A stretch of 64,000 nucleotides of DNA from positions 62,001-126,000 of the forward strand of contig JBNLBS010000003.1 in assembly GCA_050303415.1 (NCBI GenBank), given 5' to 3'. The position numbers and the translations under genes are program-made. Shown one piece after another: positions 1 through 9,288 of this stretch; position 1 is the first letter of the stretch, and the number at the start of each line of letters is the position of its first letter. Below the pieces are notes generated by a model that was not told the DNA's origin, did not search any database, and saw nothing but the letters and a program-made list of their open reading frames with translations. The DNA is from JBNLBS01 sp050303415 (GTDB lineage Bacteria; Pseudomonadota; Gammaproteobacteria; Methylococcales; Methylomonadaceae).

Positions 1-831
1 TATTGCTTTCCACACCTTTCAGCTAAGTCTTTAATCGCCTGATTTTTTTTAATTTTCGTCAAATGAATTTAGTTTCTTTTTTGCCTCAAACTGAATTTAC
101 TTTAGCCAGTATAAAGGATATCGATAAAGTTTTTGATGGCGGGTAATGGTGAGTAGATCTAACACGCTGAGCAGCACTTGAGGTCATTGTAGTTTATCAG
201 TTTGAATGCCGTAGCAAAAATATTTTTTCATACGCGCATTACGTAGGTAGACACGTTAAATTTAATCAAGCAGTAAATGGGCAATATAGCCAATTAAGTT
301 AATATAGATACACAGGTTGTTACACAGATTTGTATAAGGCTAAAATTTAATAGATAAAAACTTTAACATGCGTTCAGTATACAAAAGAAAAAGACTGCTA
401 AAATACTTCTGTGTTTCGTAAGGTGTTTGAATAGTATGCTTTGCTGGAAGCGTATTAAGAGAAAACTATCCCGGAAAATATAAAAAGGATGGATATGGAA
501 ACGGTTAATGCCAGCCAATTGGATTGCAGTTTGATCGATTTTGATGTATTTGAATCTATATCAGGCTGCAGACCGCTTATGCAACCCAAGAAAAGCCAAT
601 TTCAGTGCGTCTTTCTTCTCTATGACTTGCCGGCTTACTGCAACAATTGCAGCGTTGCTGCCTGCGACTGAGGCAACAAACAGCGTGTGGTAAAGTTTGC
701 TATTATATACTCTAATGTGGCTTTCGCTGGCGTGTAGGACTGGGTCAAGAGGGGGTGTTGTTTATCATATCGGAGTAAGTGGTCAGGTTTTTCTAGAAAA
801 CCATTCAATGAAAATGCTTAGTATAAAAAAA
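1..831. other. Left-edge region with no confident gene
   Basis: No reading frame here has convincing coding character, and I recognise no RNA gene or transposon end. Stops are frequent in all frames and the region is AT-rich. The one frame of note is 489-671 (listed separately). On the minus strand the first 300 bases can be read as short interrupted frames, which would fit a decayed gene, but I could not match them to a family. Confidence 0.5.
495..671 (+). CDS. Possible small hypothetical protein (58 residues)
   Basis: A short frame with two possible ATG starts (489 and 495). AGG at 486-488 sits at a normal distance from the second ATG. The peptide is Cys-rich (seven Cys) with no signal peptide, membrane segment or domain that I recognise. 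It stands alone between non-coding stretches and has no neighbour that suggests a role. It may be a chance frame or the tail of a decayed gene. Conservation in related genomes would be the only good support. Confidence 0.15.
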   Translation: METVNASQLDCSLIDFDVFESISGCRPLMQPKKSQFQCVFLLYDLPAYCNNCSVAACD

Positions 832-855
832 GGCCGTGTCAAAGACACGGCCTTT
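832..855. terminator. Bidirectional intrinsic terminator downstream of purB
   Basis: A 9-bp perfect stem, GGCCGTGTC (832-840) and GACACGGCC (844-852), closes a three-base AAA loop. It is preceded by a run of A and followed by TTT, so it can work on either strand. On the minus strand the A run (825-831) becomes a U tract, which suits termination of the nudJ-mnmA-purB transcript about 105 bases beyond the purB stop. Confidence 0.8.
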
Positions 856-958
856 AGATTGTTTTGTTAGTTAATGAGGGAGAAACTAACAGGAAAAAAC
901 AATCTTTATTTATTCTTACAAAATCAAAGTTTTAGTATTGTGATAAATAGCCCAAAAA

Positions 959-2323
959 CTAAATATTGTTAGCAAGGTTTTCAGCATAGCCGATATAACT
1001 GCCGGGTGTCATTTCCAGTAGGTCTTTTTTGGCAGCTTCTGGTATTTCCAAGTTATTGATGAATTCGTGCATTTGCTCAGGGGTGATGCGTTGGCCACGA
1101 GTCAGATCTTTTAACTTTTCATACGGTTTTTCTATGCCGTACCGACGCATTACTGTCTGAATCGGTTCAGCCAGAACTTCCCAGTTGCTATCCAGGTCAC
1201 TATTCATGGCATCCGCATTCAATTCAAGTTTGGATATGCCTTTTAAGGTAGCCTGTATGGCAATGCTGGTATGCGCAATACCGACACCTATGTTTCTGAG
1301 TACGGTGGAGTCGGTCAAGTCACGTTGCCAGCGTGAAACGGGCAGTTTCTCGGCTAAAAACGAAAACAGCGCGTTGGCAATGCCAAGATTACCTTCTGAA
1401 TTTTCAAAATCAATCGGGTTGACTTTGTGTGGCATCGTTGATGAGCCGACTTCACCGGCAACGGTTTTTTGTTTGAAATAGCCTAGCGAGATATAGCCCC
1501 AGACATCGCGGTCAAAGTCCAGCAAAATGGTATTGAAACGAGATAGGGCGTGGAAAAATTCGGCAATGTAATCGTGTGGCTCTATCTGGATGGTATAGGG
1601 ATTCCAGCTTAAACCCAATGATTCAACAAAGTTTTGCGCAAACTCTGCCCAGTCGACATCAGGGTAGGCGACACTGTGGGCATTGTAGTTACCCACGGCA
1701 CCGTTAATTTTACCCAATAATGAAACTGATTCCAGCTGATCCAGTTGACGTTGCATACGCGCAGCAACATTGGCCATTTCCTTTCCTGCCGTAGTCGGGC
1801 TGGCAGATTGGCCGTGGGTACGTGACAGCATAGGTTGAGCAGCAGTTTGTTTGGCTAATGTTTTGATTGCATTTAAGCAGCTGGTGATTTGTTTTACGAT
1901 TTCACTGCGTCCTTCTTTTAACATCAGGGCGTAAGAAAGATTGTTGATATCTTCAGAGGTGCAGGCGAAATGAATGAATTCATTAATGCTGTTTAATTCT
2001 TCTGAGTCGGCGATTTTTTCTTTTAAGAAATATTCAACAGCTTTGACATCATGGTTAGTGGTTTTTTCGATGTCTTTAACGCGTTGAGCGTCGGCTTCGG
2101 AAAAATTATCGACAATAGCATTCAAGAGTTCATCTGCTGCAGTACTTAGAGCCGGTACTTCTTCAATTTGTGGATGCTTGGCTAAAGCCTGCAGCCAGCG
2201 AACTTCTACTTGTACACGAAAGCGGATCAATCCGTATTCGCTGAAAATAGGGCGCAGTTCTTCGACTTTACTGGCATAGCGTCCATCAATTGGGGATATG
2301 GCGGTAAGAGCAAAATTGGTCAT
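959..2323 (-). CDS. purB: Adenylosuccinate lyase
   Basis: Catalyses two fumarate-releasing steps in purine synthesis: SAICAR to AICAR, and adenylosuccinate to AMP. At 454 residues it has the full length of the long gammaproteobacterial PurB type. Visible family motifs are TSED (122-125), the catalytic-region THGQ (His170), and the fumarase/aspartase superfamily signature SSTMPHKVNP (294-303) on the flexible active-site loop. It is the last gene of a minus-strand set nudJ-mnmA-purB, 53 bases after mnmA, and is followed by a strong terminator. The mnmA-purB neighbourhood is common in Gammaproteobacteria. No missing residues or frame problems were seen. Confidence 0.97.
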   Translation of the reverse strand: MTNFALTAISPIDGRYASKVEELRPIFSEYGLIRFRVQVEVRWLQALAKHPQIEEVPALSTAADELLNAIVDNFSEADAQRVKDIEKTTNHDVKAVEYFLKEKIADSEELNSINEFIHFACTSEDINNLSYALMLKEGRSEIVKQITSCLNAIKTLAKQTAAQPMLSRTHGQSASPTTAGKEMANVAARMQRQLDQLESVSLLGKINGAVGNYNAHSVAYPDVDWAEFAQNFVESLGLSWNPYTIQIEPHDYIAEFFHALSRFNTILLDFDRDVWGYISLGYFKQKTVAGEVGSSTMPHKVNPIDFENSEGNLGIANALFSFLAEKLPVSRWQRDLTDSTVLRNIGVGIAHTSIAIQATLKGISKLELNADAMNSDLDSNWEVLAEPIQTVMRRYGIEKPYEKLKDLTRGQRITPEQMHEFINNLEIPEAAKKDLLEMTPGSYIGYAENLANNI

Positions 2324-2376
2324 GTGTTTTTCCGAGCTGTTGAGTTGTAGTTAAAAATAGTTATCTGATAAATGGC

Positions 2377-3468
2377 TTAAGTGTTTGACTTGTTTTCAAT
2401 AATACCACCGCCCAAGCATATTTCTCCATCATAAAAGACGACAGATTGGCCGGGAGTTATTGCCCTTTGCGGTTGCTCAAAGACTGCTCTGCAGCGGCCT
2501 TCTTCAAGGGGGTGAAGTACACAGACTTGATCGGCTTGTCTATAACGGGTTTTGGCAAAACAATGGAGCGTTTGAGTTAACGGTTTATTATTGCACCAGT
2601 CCAATTGAGTTGCTTCCAGCGTATTATGTAACATTAGCGGGTGGTCATGACCTTGGCCGACAATAAGGATATTGTTATCCAGGTCTTTATCCAGTACGTA
2701 CCAAGGCTCATCCGGTGCATTTTTAACGCCGCCGATACCAAGTCCCTGACGCTGTCCCAGAGTGTAGTACATAAGGCCTTGGTGTTGTGCTATATATTGG
2801 CCTTCCGGTGTACGCATCTCTCCCGGTTGGGTGGGTAAGTAACGTTGCAGAAATTCAGTAAATTTACGTTCACCAATAAAACATATTCCAGTACTGTCTT
2901 TCTTTTTATAGGTATTAAACCCTGCCTTTTTTGCCATTTCTCGTATTTCCGGCTTATGCAAATGGCCAATTGGGAACAGAGTCCGTGAAAGTTGTTTTTG
3001 GCCTAAGGTATAAAGAAAATAGCTCTGTTCTTTGTTCGGATCTAAACCTTTTAATAAAAAATATTCGCCATTATCTTCTTTGACTCGGGCATAGTGACCT
3101 GTGGCAATGTATTCGGCACCCAAATCTTCTATCGCGTAGTTTAAGAAGGCTTTAAATTTTATGTGCTTGTTACATAAAATATCAGGGTTGGGCGTGCGGC
3201 CGGCTTTGAATTCAGATAAAAAAACTTCGAACACTTCGTCCCAATATTCGGCGGCAAAGTTAACGGTTTTCAGTTCTATACCCAGGGTATCGCATACTTG
3301 CTGGGCATCGGCCAGGTCTTCCATGGCAGTGCATTGTTCGGTGCCGTCATCCTCTTCCCAGTTTTTCATAAATAAACCGGTGACGTTATGGCCTTGCTCC
3401 AGCAAGGTGAGAGCTGTTACGGAAGAATCAACGCCGCCGGACATGCCGACGATAATATTTTTAGTCAT
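2377..3468 (-). CDS. mnmA: tRNA-specific 2-thiouridylase MnmA
   Basis: Transfers sulfur to U34 of tRNA-Lys, tRNA-Glu and tRNA-Gln using ATP and persulfide sulfur delivered by the IscS/Tus relay; acts in the cytosol. The ATP-binding PP-loop GGVDSS is at residues 11-16. The two catalytic cysteines are present: Cys99 in PNPDILCN and Cys196 in GICFIGE. Length 363 residues is normal. The start ATG overlaps the end of the Nudix gene by 8 bases, so the two are probably translated together, and purB follows 53 bases later. Confidence 0.97.
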   Translation of the reverse strand: MTKNIIVGMSGGVDSSVTALTLLEQGHNVTGLFMKNWEEDDGTEQCTAMEDLADAQQVCDTLGIELKTVNFAAEYWDEVFEVFLSEFKAGRTPNPDILCNKHIKFKAFLNYAIEDLGAEYIATGHYARVKEDNGEYFLLKGLDPNKEQSYFLYTLGQKQLSRTLFPIGHLHKPEIREMAKKAGFNTYKKKDSTGICFIGERKFTEFLQRYLPTQPGEMRTPEGQYIAQHQGLMYYTLGQRQGLGIGGVKNAPDEPWYVLDKDLDNNILIVGQGHDHPLMLHNTLEATQLDWCNNKPLTQTLHCFAKTRYRQADQVCVLHPLEEGRCRAVFEQPQRAITPGQSVVFYDGEICLGGGIIENKSNT

Positions 3469-3922
3469 GATCCAGATCGAGAAAGGTGTTTAATAGTGAT
3501 AATGAGTGACGTTTTCCAGCCAGATATTCGTCAATGCAAATGAGAACTAAAGGACTGCGTAATTGTTTTCCTTTAGCCTCAATTTCAGCACGGCTGAGCC
3601 AATGGGTTTTAATAATCTCTGTGTCAAGCGCTTGGTTCGGATTGTATGAATGGCAGAAACCTGAAAAACAGACTCTTAAAAAGCTATCCGATTCAGGATT
3701 TTTCCGCCATAATTGAATGCCGATAATATACTCGGGTTCAAATTGCCAGCCCGTTTCTTCATCAACTTCGCGTTTTACAGCAGCAATTAAACTTTCATTA
3801 TTTTCCAGGTGACCCGCCGGTTGGTTAAAGGCAATACCATTGTTGGTATGCTCCTCAACCATAAGAAATCGATTGTTTTGCTCAATGATGGCAGCGACAG
3901 TAACATGCGGCTTCCAGGTCAT
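3461..3922 (-). CDS. nudJ: Nudix hydrolase, NudJ-like phosphatase
   Basis: A 153-residue Nudix protein that probably hydrolyses a nucleoside di- or triphosphate or thiamine-type pyrophosphate, as E. coli NudJ does. The Nudix box is complete at about residues 37-59 (G-x5-E-x7-REVDEETGW), with the metal-binding REVDEE core intact. The N-terminus starts MTWKPHVTVA, typical of the NudJ group, and the position directly upstream of mnmA is the same as in E. coli. It is the first gene of the nudJ-mnmA-purB set and overlaps mnmA by 8 bases. Substrate is inferred from synteny and family only. Confidence 0.88.
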   Translation of the reverse strand: MTWKPHVTVAAIIEQNNRFLMVEEHTNNGIAFNQPAGHLENNESLIAAVKREVDEETGWQFEPEYIIGIQLWRKNPESDSFLRVCFSGFCHSYNPNQALDTEIIKTHWLSRAEIEAKGKQLRSPLVLICIDEYLAGKRHSLSLLNTFLDLDHD

Positions 3923-4245
3923 ATATTATAGATGGGCTGTAAAATTGTCATATTTTACTTGATTTATTAAGCTTATGTTTGTATAGATTTAAATTATTTT
4001 TAATTTAGCCTGAATAGATACTTGATCAGGACCAAATTAAGATGCGTGATGATGAAATTACTGTTCAGTAATTGTTTATATTTTATTTTCAATACTAGGG
4101 AACTGGACAGACAAGCCTTGTCTATAATTTGGATGTAATGCATTTTTCTCGGTTTAATTGCCTTTTTTGCAGTTAACTCTTGAAATCGTTCGTTGGTAGC
4201 ACTATGTTAAACTCATTGACGTTTGAAAAAATTGGGTAAAAGAAG
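3923..4245. other. Divergent intergenic region nudJ / clpS
   Basis: About 320 AT-rich bases separating the minus-strand nudJ operon from plus-strand clpS-clpA. It must hold promoters for both. I see one candidate for clpS (listed separately) and no RNA gene or repeat. Confidence 0.6.
4180..4208 (+). promoter_or_regulatory. Candidate sigma-70 promoter for clpS-clpA
   Basis: TTGAAA (4180-4185) and TATGTT (4203-4208) are separated by exactly 17 bases, about 40 bases before the clpS ATG. The -10 is imperfect, so this is a moderate call. Confidence 0.4.
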
Positions 4246-4569
4246 ATGTCTGAATTTAATCCTTCAAAAGATCATGATGGAGGATTGGCTGTACAGGAAG
4301 CCAAGCCAAAACTTAAAAGACCACCGTTGTATAAAGTAGTATTGCTTAATGACGATTTTACGCCGATGGATTTCGTTATTGAGGTGTTAATGGATTTTTT
4401 CAATATGTCAGAAGACAAGGCAACCCAAGTTATGTTACAAGTCCATACTCAAGGTATTGGCGTATGTGGTACTTATTCTAAGGATGTAGCTGAAACAAAA
4501 GTCAGTATTGTTAATGACTATTCCAGAGAGAATCAGCATCCGCTGAAATGTTCAATGGAAGAAGTATAG
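4246..4569 (+). CDS. clpS: ATP-dependent Clp protease adaptor ClpS
   Basis: Adaptor that binds N-degron substrates and delivers them to ClpA. It has a flexible, charged N-terminus (about 25 residues) followed by the ClpS core beginning PPLYKVVLLNDDFTPMDFV, which includes the substrate-pocket NDD-TPM motif. Length 107 residues is normal. It lies 9 bases upstream of clpA, the universal gammaproteobacterial arrangement. Confidence 0.96.
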   Translation: MSEFNPSKDHDGGLAVQEAKPKLKRPPLYKVVLLNDDFTPMDFVIEVLMDFFNMSEDKATQVMLQVHTQGIGVCGTYSKDVAETKVSIVNDYSRENQHPLKCSMEEV

Positions 4570-4578
4570 GTTATTGTT

Positions 4579-6846
4579 ATGTTAAGCAAAGAACTTGAAG
4601 TTACATTAAATCAGGCATTTCAAAATGCCCATGATCAGCGCCACGAATTTATTACCGTAGAGCATTTGCTGTTAGCGTTGCTGGACAATGAAACGGTGAA
4701 GCCGATTTTGGCGGCTTGTGCCTGTAATGTAATGGAGTTGCGTGGTGAACTGGTGCAGTTTATTGATGAAACCATTACGCTGATTCCAGAATCTGTGGAG
4801 CGCGATACGCAACCGACTCTAGGTTTTCAGCGGGTGTTACAGCGCGCGGTTTTTCATGTGCAGGCTTCCGATAAAAAAGAAGTTACCGGAGAGAATTTGT
4901 TTGTTGCATTATTTAGCGAACAGGAATCTCATGCGGTTTATTTATTGAATAAGCAAGATGTGACTCGTTTGGATGTGGTTAATTATGTAGCTCATGGCGT
5001 GCCTAAAATTGATCATACTGAGGATAATACCCATGCTCCGATTGAGGAAGGATCAGAAGGGGAATCTTCTTCCAGTCCGCTGGAGCAATATGCGACTAAT
5101 TTAAATGAACAGGCGCTCGAAGGAAAAATCGATCCACTGATTGGGCGTGATCTGGAAGTTGAAAGAACCATACAAGTATTATGTCGACGCAGAAAAAATA
5201 ATCCTTTACTGGTTGGTGAGGCTGGTGTCGGTAAAACGGCTATTGCAGAAGGGCTGGCCAAGCGAATTGTGGAAGAAGATGTACCAGAAGTATTAGCAAA
5301 TGCCACTATTTACTCTCTAGATCTTGGGGCCTTGGTGGCGGGAACCAAATATCGTGGTGACTTCGAGAAACGCTTGAAAGCTTTAATTAAGCAGCTGAAA
5401 AAAGAACCCGAATCGATTTTATTTATTGATGAAATTCATACGATTATCGGCGCCGGCTCTGCCTCCGGTGGAGTCATGGATGCATCCAACCTGATTAAGC
5501 CGGTATTGGCTTCAGGGCAATTGCGTTGTATAGGCTCTACGACTTATCAGGAATATCGTGGTATTTTTGAAAAAGATCATGCTTTGGCGCGACGATTTCA
5601 AAAGGTGGATGTGGTCGAGCCCTCGGTTGAAGATACAGTGCTCATTCTGAAAGGCTTGAAAACACGCTTTGAAGAACATCATGAAGTTAAATACTCACCT
5701 GATGCACTTCGTCTGGCCGCAGAGTTGTCAGAGCGTTATATTAATGATAGGCATTTGCCTGATAAGGCAATTGATGTGATTGATGAGGCGGGTGCTAAAC
5801 AACGCTTACTAAAAGAAGCAGATCGCAAGTCGGTTATTGGTGAAGCGGAAATTGAGGAAATTATTTCAAAAATAGCCAGAGTGCCGGTTAAATCGGTATC
5901 TTCCAGCGATAAGGATAAGCTGGAAAACCTGGAAAAGAATCTTAAAATGTTGGTATTTGGTCAGGATGAGGCCATCTCTACACTTGCAGAAGCAATCAAG
6001 TTATCACGCGCAGGTTTACGTGATGCCAGTAAAACCATCGGTTCATTTTTGTTTTCCGGTCCGACCGGTGTTGGTAAGACAGAAGTAACTAAGCAATTGG
6101 CCAAAGTTTTGGGCGTTGAATTACTGCGCTTTGATATGTCTGAATATATGGAAAGGCATACTGTTTCGCGTTTGATAGGTGCACCTCCAGGTTACGTAGG
6201 TTTTGATCAGGGCGGTTTGTTAACGGAAAAAGTCAGTAAACACCCTCATGCTGTGTTATTGCTTGATGAGCTGGAAAAGGCGCATCCAGATGTATTTAAT
6301 TTGTTACTACAGGTTATGGATCACGGCTCTTTGACAGATAATAATGGTCGCAAGGCCGATTTTCGCAATGTTATTTTAGTCATGACCACAAATGCTGGGG
6401 CTGAAGAAGGTAGTCGGGCATCTATCGGTTTTACTCAGCAGGATCACGCCACTGATAGCATGAAGGTGATAGAGAAAATGTTCACTCCGGAATTTAGAAA
6501 CCGGTTGGATGCTATTGTCCAGTTTAAACCGCTGGATATGGCGGTGGTTGGACATGTGGTAGATAAGTTCATGTTTGAGTTGGAAGCTTTACTGGCCGAT
6601 AAGAATGTTACGATGACATTGGAAACTGAGGCTCGGTTGTGGCTTGCTGAGCATGGATGTGATCCCAAAATGGGGGCAAGACCGATGGCCAGATTAATCC
6701 AGGAAAAAGTAAAAAAACCGTTAGCTAACGATCTACTGTTTGGCAAACTGGCAAACGGAGGTCACGTCAGCATCGGCGTAAAAGATAATGAATTATCTTT
6801 TACTATTAACAGTAAAGATTTGGTGCTGTCGGAAAAAACTGAGTAG
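4579..6846 (+). CDS. clpA: ATP-dependent Clp protease ATP-binding subunit ClpA
   Basis: AAA+ unfoldase that feeds proteins to ClpP. The order is an N-domain (about 1-145) that docks ClpS, a first ATPase module with Walker A GEAGVGKT (213-220) and Walker B LFIDEIHT, then a second module with Walker A GPTGVGKT (494-501), LLLDELEKAHP and a C-terminal sensor-2 domain. At 755 residues it matches ClpA; the short middle region argues against ClpB. It follows clpS after 9 bases, with AGG at 4568-4570 as a usable ribosome site. clpP is not in the window. Confidence 0.97.
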   Translation: MLSKELEVTLNQAFQNAHDQRHEFITVEHLLLALLDNETVKPILAACACNVMELRGELVQFIDETITLIPESVERDTQPTLGFQRVLQRAVFHVQASDKKEVTGENLFVALFSEQESHAVYLLNKQDVTRLDVVNYVAHGVPKIDHTEDNTHAPIEEGSEGESSSSPLEQYATNLNEQALEGKIDPLIGRDLEVERTIQVLCRRRKNNPLLVGEAGVGKTAIAEGLAKRIVEEDVPEVLANATIYSLDLGALVAGTKYRGDFEKRLKALIKQLKKEPESILFIDEIHTIIGAGSASGGVMDASNLIKPVLASGQLRCIGSTTYQEYRGIFEKDHALARRFQKVDVVEPSVEDTVLILKGLKTRFEEHHEVKYSPDALRLAAELSERYINDRHLPDKAIDVIDEAGAKQRLLKEADRKSVIGEAEIEEIISKIARVPVKSVSSSDKDKLENLEKNLKMLVFGQDEAISTLAEAIKLSRAGLRDASKTIGSFLFSGPTGVGKTEVTKQLAKVLGVELLRFDMSEYMERHTVSRLIGAPPGYVGFDQGGLLTEKVSKHPHAVLLLDELEKAHPDVFNLLLQVMDHGSLTDNNGRKADFRNVILVMTTNAGAEEGSRASIGFTQQDHATDSMKVIEKMFTPEFRNRLDAIVQFKPLDMAVVGHVVDKFMFELEALLADKNVTMTLETEARLWLAEHGCDPKMGARPMARLIQEKVKKPLANDLLFGKLANGGHVSIGVKDNELSFTINSKDLVLSEKTE

Positions 6847-6849
6847 GCA

Positions 6850-6872
6850 GGAGAGATGGCTCGCCTCTCTCC
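6850..6872. terminator. Hairpin between clpA and infA
   Basis: GGAGAGA (6850-6856) pairs with TCTCTCC (6866-6872), and inner GGC/GCC extends the stem across a single bulged T. No clear U tract follows on either strand, so termination is possible but not shown. The convergent position between clpA and infA supports it. Confidence 0.4.
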
Positions 6873-6890
6873 ACTTGAGAGCAATCCGTT

Positions 6891-7109
6891 TTAGCGAATA
6901 CGAAAAGTAATGCGACCTTTGGTTAAGTCATAAGGCGTCATTTCAACCTTGACTTTGTCCCCGGTTAAGATACGGATATAGTGCTTACGCATTTTTCCAG
7001 AAATGTGGGCAGTCACAATATGACCATTTTCAAGTTCTACACGAAACATAGTATTAGGAAGTGTTTCGATAACTTTACCTTCCATTTCTATTTGATCTTC
7101 TTTTGCCAT
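6891..7109 (-). CDS. infA: Translation initiation factor IF-1
   Basis: Binds the 30S A site during initiation. The 72-residue protein is a single OB-fold of the S1 type; it starts MAKEDQIEMEGKVIETLPNT and ends in the conserved basic tail ITFRIR. Length and sequence are fully standard. It is a single gene convergent with clpA, with about 180 bases of untranslated sequence upstream before the next, divergent gene. Confidence 0.98.
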   Translation of the reverse strand: MAKEDQIEMEGKVIETLPNTMFRVELENGHIVTAHISGKMRKHYIRILTGDKVKVEMTPYDLTKGRITFRIR

Positions 7110-7291
7110 AGATAAATTATCTCAAGTATTCAAAACACGCCATAATAGCATAAGCAAGGGTTTAGTAAATAAAAAACTCACATAAAAATGTAGAAACCAT
7201 TGTTTTTCAATGGCTTGATTTTATCTCTGTGAACGTGAGTTCTTTGGGGAATGTTGTGGTTTATGAAATTTTCCTATAGGAAATTATTTAA

Positions 7292-8647
7292 ATGAATTGG
7301 ATAATGCGTGTTTTATTTAATTTCCGACCGGCAATGAGCTTACGTTTTCAGATTAATATAAGAATTTTGTTTTCCAGTATGATTATTTTGCTTTTGGGTG
7401 GGGCGGTTGTCATTTGGCAGGCAAAAGATGCAGTAAACGATGAAGTCGACTCTTCAGTTAATTTAGCATTTCAATTAATAAAACAGGCTTTTTCTCATTC
7501 ACAACAGGTGGGGAATGATGATGGGTTTCAGAACTTCATAGCTCAGGAACAGGCTAGACATTTAAAGATAAAAGTACTTAAGCCGTCGGGTGAAGTTATT
7601 CATTATGCCCTTAACAATGAACCCGAAAGCTTTCAAAGTTCGCCGCCGCAATGGTTTGTAAAGTTGGTGTCGAGTGAATATCCGGAAGCAACCCAGCAAT
7701 TTACAACACATGATGGACATTTAGTTAATATTGTTATTCAGGCTAATCCACTGGATGAAATTACAGAAGTCTGGGAAGAAAGTTGTTCTTTTTTTGCGTT
7801 AATTTTTTTTATGATTTTGACTATTTTTCTTGCCGTAAACCTTGTTTTTGCTAAGGCATTAAAATCTATAAATATTATTGTCGAACGTTTACAAAGTATA
7901 GAGCAGGGCCAGTATCAAACCAAGTTGCCTCCATTTTCAGTTTATGAATACGATTGCATTGCCAAAGCTATCAATCATATGACTGATGTACTGGACAATG
8001 CTAATCAACAAAACAAATCATTAACCCTGCATTCGTTACAGATTCAGGAAGAAGAGCGGCAACACCTGTCTCAGGAATTACATGATGAATTAGGACAGTC
8101 TCTGACAGCAATTAAAATGATGGCTTTGGCAGGCAATAAGAAACCGCAAGAGCAAAGTCAAATTAACAATTCTATTATTTCAATTTGCGAGCACATGATG
8201 CGAGTGGTTCGATCCATGATGCGAAACCTGCACCCACTAACTTTAAGTGAATTGGGTCTGAAAGCCGGATTGGAAGATTTACTTGAACATTGGGCCGTAT
8301 TTAACCCCGAACTAAAGCTTAATATCGAATGTGAGGGTGAGGTCGATGAATTGGAACAGAACATTACTATACAACTTTATCGCGTTATTCAGGAATGCCT
8401 GACTAATATAATGCGTCATGCGCAAGCAAAGAGTGTTGAAATTAATGTGTCAGTTTTATCAGAGAAAGCAGTTAAAAAATTAGTTTTAAAGGTTCAGGAT
8501 GATGGCATTGGTTGTGATCTTAGCTCGGTCAAAAGTGGGTTTGGGTTGATGGGGATGAAAGAACGAATTACCAGTCTGGGAGGTACGTTTTCGATTAATA
8601 CTCAACCTGATAAGGGAATGGCTATTATGGTTGAGATTGGAATTTAA
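7292..8647 (+). CDS. NarL-family sensor histidine kinase (HisKA_3)
   Basis: Inner-membrane sensor of 451 residues. TM1 is at about 24-44, followed by an extracytoplasmic segment to about 160, TM2 at about 162-186, then a HAMP-like linker, a dimerisation/phosphoacceptor domain of the HisKA_3 type with His264 in QELHDELGQSLT, and a C-terminal HATPase with the N-box near ECLTNIMRHA and G-boxes DDGIGCD and GFGLMGM. The stop overlaps the start of the response regulator (TAATG at 8647), so the two form a cognate pair. The ligand is unknown: the periplasmic part has no recognised fold by eye. Start at 7292 is supported by a weak AGG; ATG at 7304 is an alternative. Confidence 0.88.
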   Translation: MNWIMRVLFNFRPAMSLRFQINIRILFSSMIILLLGGAVVIWQAKDAVNDEVDSSVNLAFQLIKQAFSHSQQVGNDDGFQNFIAQEQARHLKIKVLKPSGEVIHYALNNEPESFQSSPPQWFVKLVSSEYPEATQQFTTHDGHLVNIVIQANPLDEITEVWEESCSFFALIFFMILTIFLAVNLVFAKALKSINIIVERLQSIEQGQYQTKLPPFSVYEYDCIAKAINHMTDVLDNANQQNKSLTLHSLQIQEEERQHLSQELHDELGQSLTAIKMMALAGNKKPQEQSQINNSIISICEHMMRVVRSMMRNLHPLTLSELGLKAGLEDLLEHWAVFNPELKLNIECEGEVDELEQNITIQLYRVIQECLTNIMRHAQAKSVEINVSVLSEKAVKKLVLKVQDDGIGCDLSSVKSGFGLMGMKERITSLGGTFSINTQPDKGMAIMVEIGI

Positions 8648-9288
8648 TGAGCGTTATAAGAGTTATTTTAGTTGATGATCATGCCGTGGTTCGGGCTGGT
8701 TTTCGTTTATTGCTTTCTTCAATTGGATCTATTGAAGTTGTCGGCGAAGCCGGGCGTGGTGAACAGGCGTGTCAGTTTTATCAGGAAAAAAAGCCGGATG
8801 TGGTGGTTATGGATTTGTCCATGCCGGGGATAGGCGGCTTGGAAACTATACGCCGAATCTGTCAAAGGGATAATGATGCTAAAATTTTGGTTTTTAGTGT
8901 TCATGATGAAAATGTTTATGTTGATCGAGCAATGGCGGCTGGGGCCAAAGGGTATATTTGTAAAAACAGTGCGCCGGATATTTTAATTGAAGCAATTTTG
9001 AAGATTGCTGATGGCCAAGTCTATATTGAACATGGGCTGGTAGTAAAAAAAGGGGGGGAGTCTAAGGAATTAGATCATCAATTGTTATTGCATGAGCTCA
9101 GTTCTAGAGAATTTGATGTGTTCTGTCTATTGGCCAAAGGCTTAACGACCCATAATATTGCTGATCAACTTTGTATTAGCAAAAAAACAGTTGCAAATTA
9201 TGGGACGCAAATTAAACATAAATTAAAAGTTAACAGTGTTGCTGAACTGACCCGGATAGCAATTATTTTGGGAGTGATTAAACAATAG
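8647..9288 (+). CDS. LuxR/NarL-type response regulator
   Basis: A 213-residue DNA-binding response regulator. The receiver domain (about 1-120) has the acidic pair Asp10-Asp11, the phosphoacceptor Asp56 in VVMDLSMPG and the conserved Lys in GYICK. The C-terminal LuxR helix-turn-helix begins LSSREFDVFCLLAKGL and runs into SKKTVANYGTQIKHKL. It overlaps the upstream kinase gene by one base. Targets are unknown; the 733-bp gap downstream leaves it as the end of its operon. The HTH resembles the GacA/UvrY and NarL groups but I cannot assign it to either. Confidence 0.9.
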   Translation: MSVIRVILVDDHAVVRAGFRLLLSSIGSIEVVGEAGRGEQACQFYQEKKPDVVVMDLSMPGIGGLETIRRICQRDNDAKILVFSVHDENVYVDRAMAAGAKGYICKNSAPDILIEAILKIADGQVYIEHGLVVKKGGESKELDHQLLLHELSSREFDVFCLLAKGLTTHNIADQLCISKKTVANYGTQIKHKLKVNSVAELTRIAIILGVIKQ

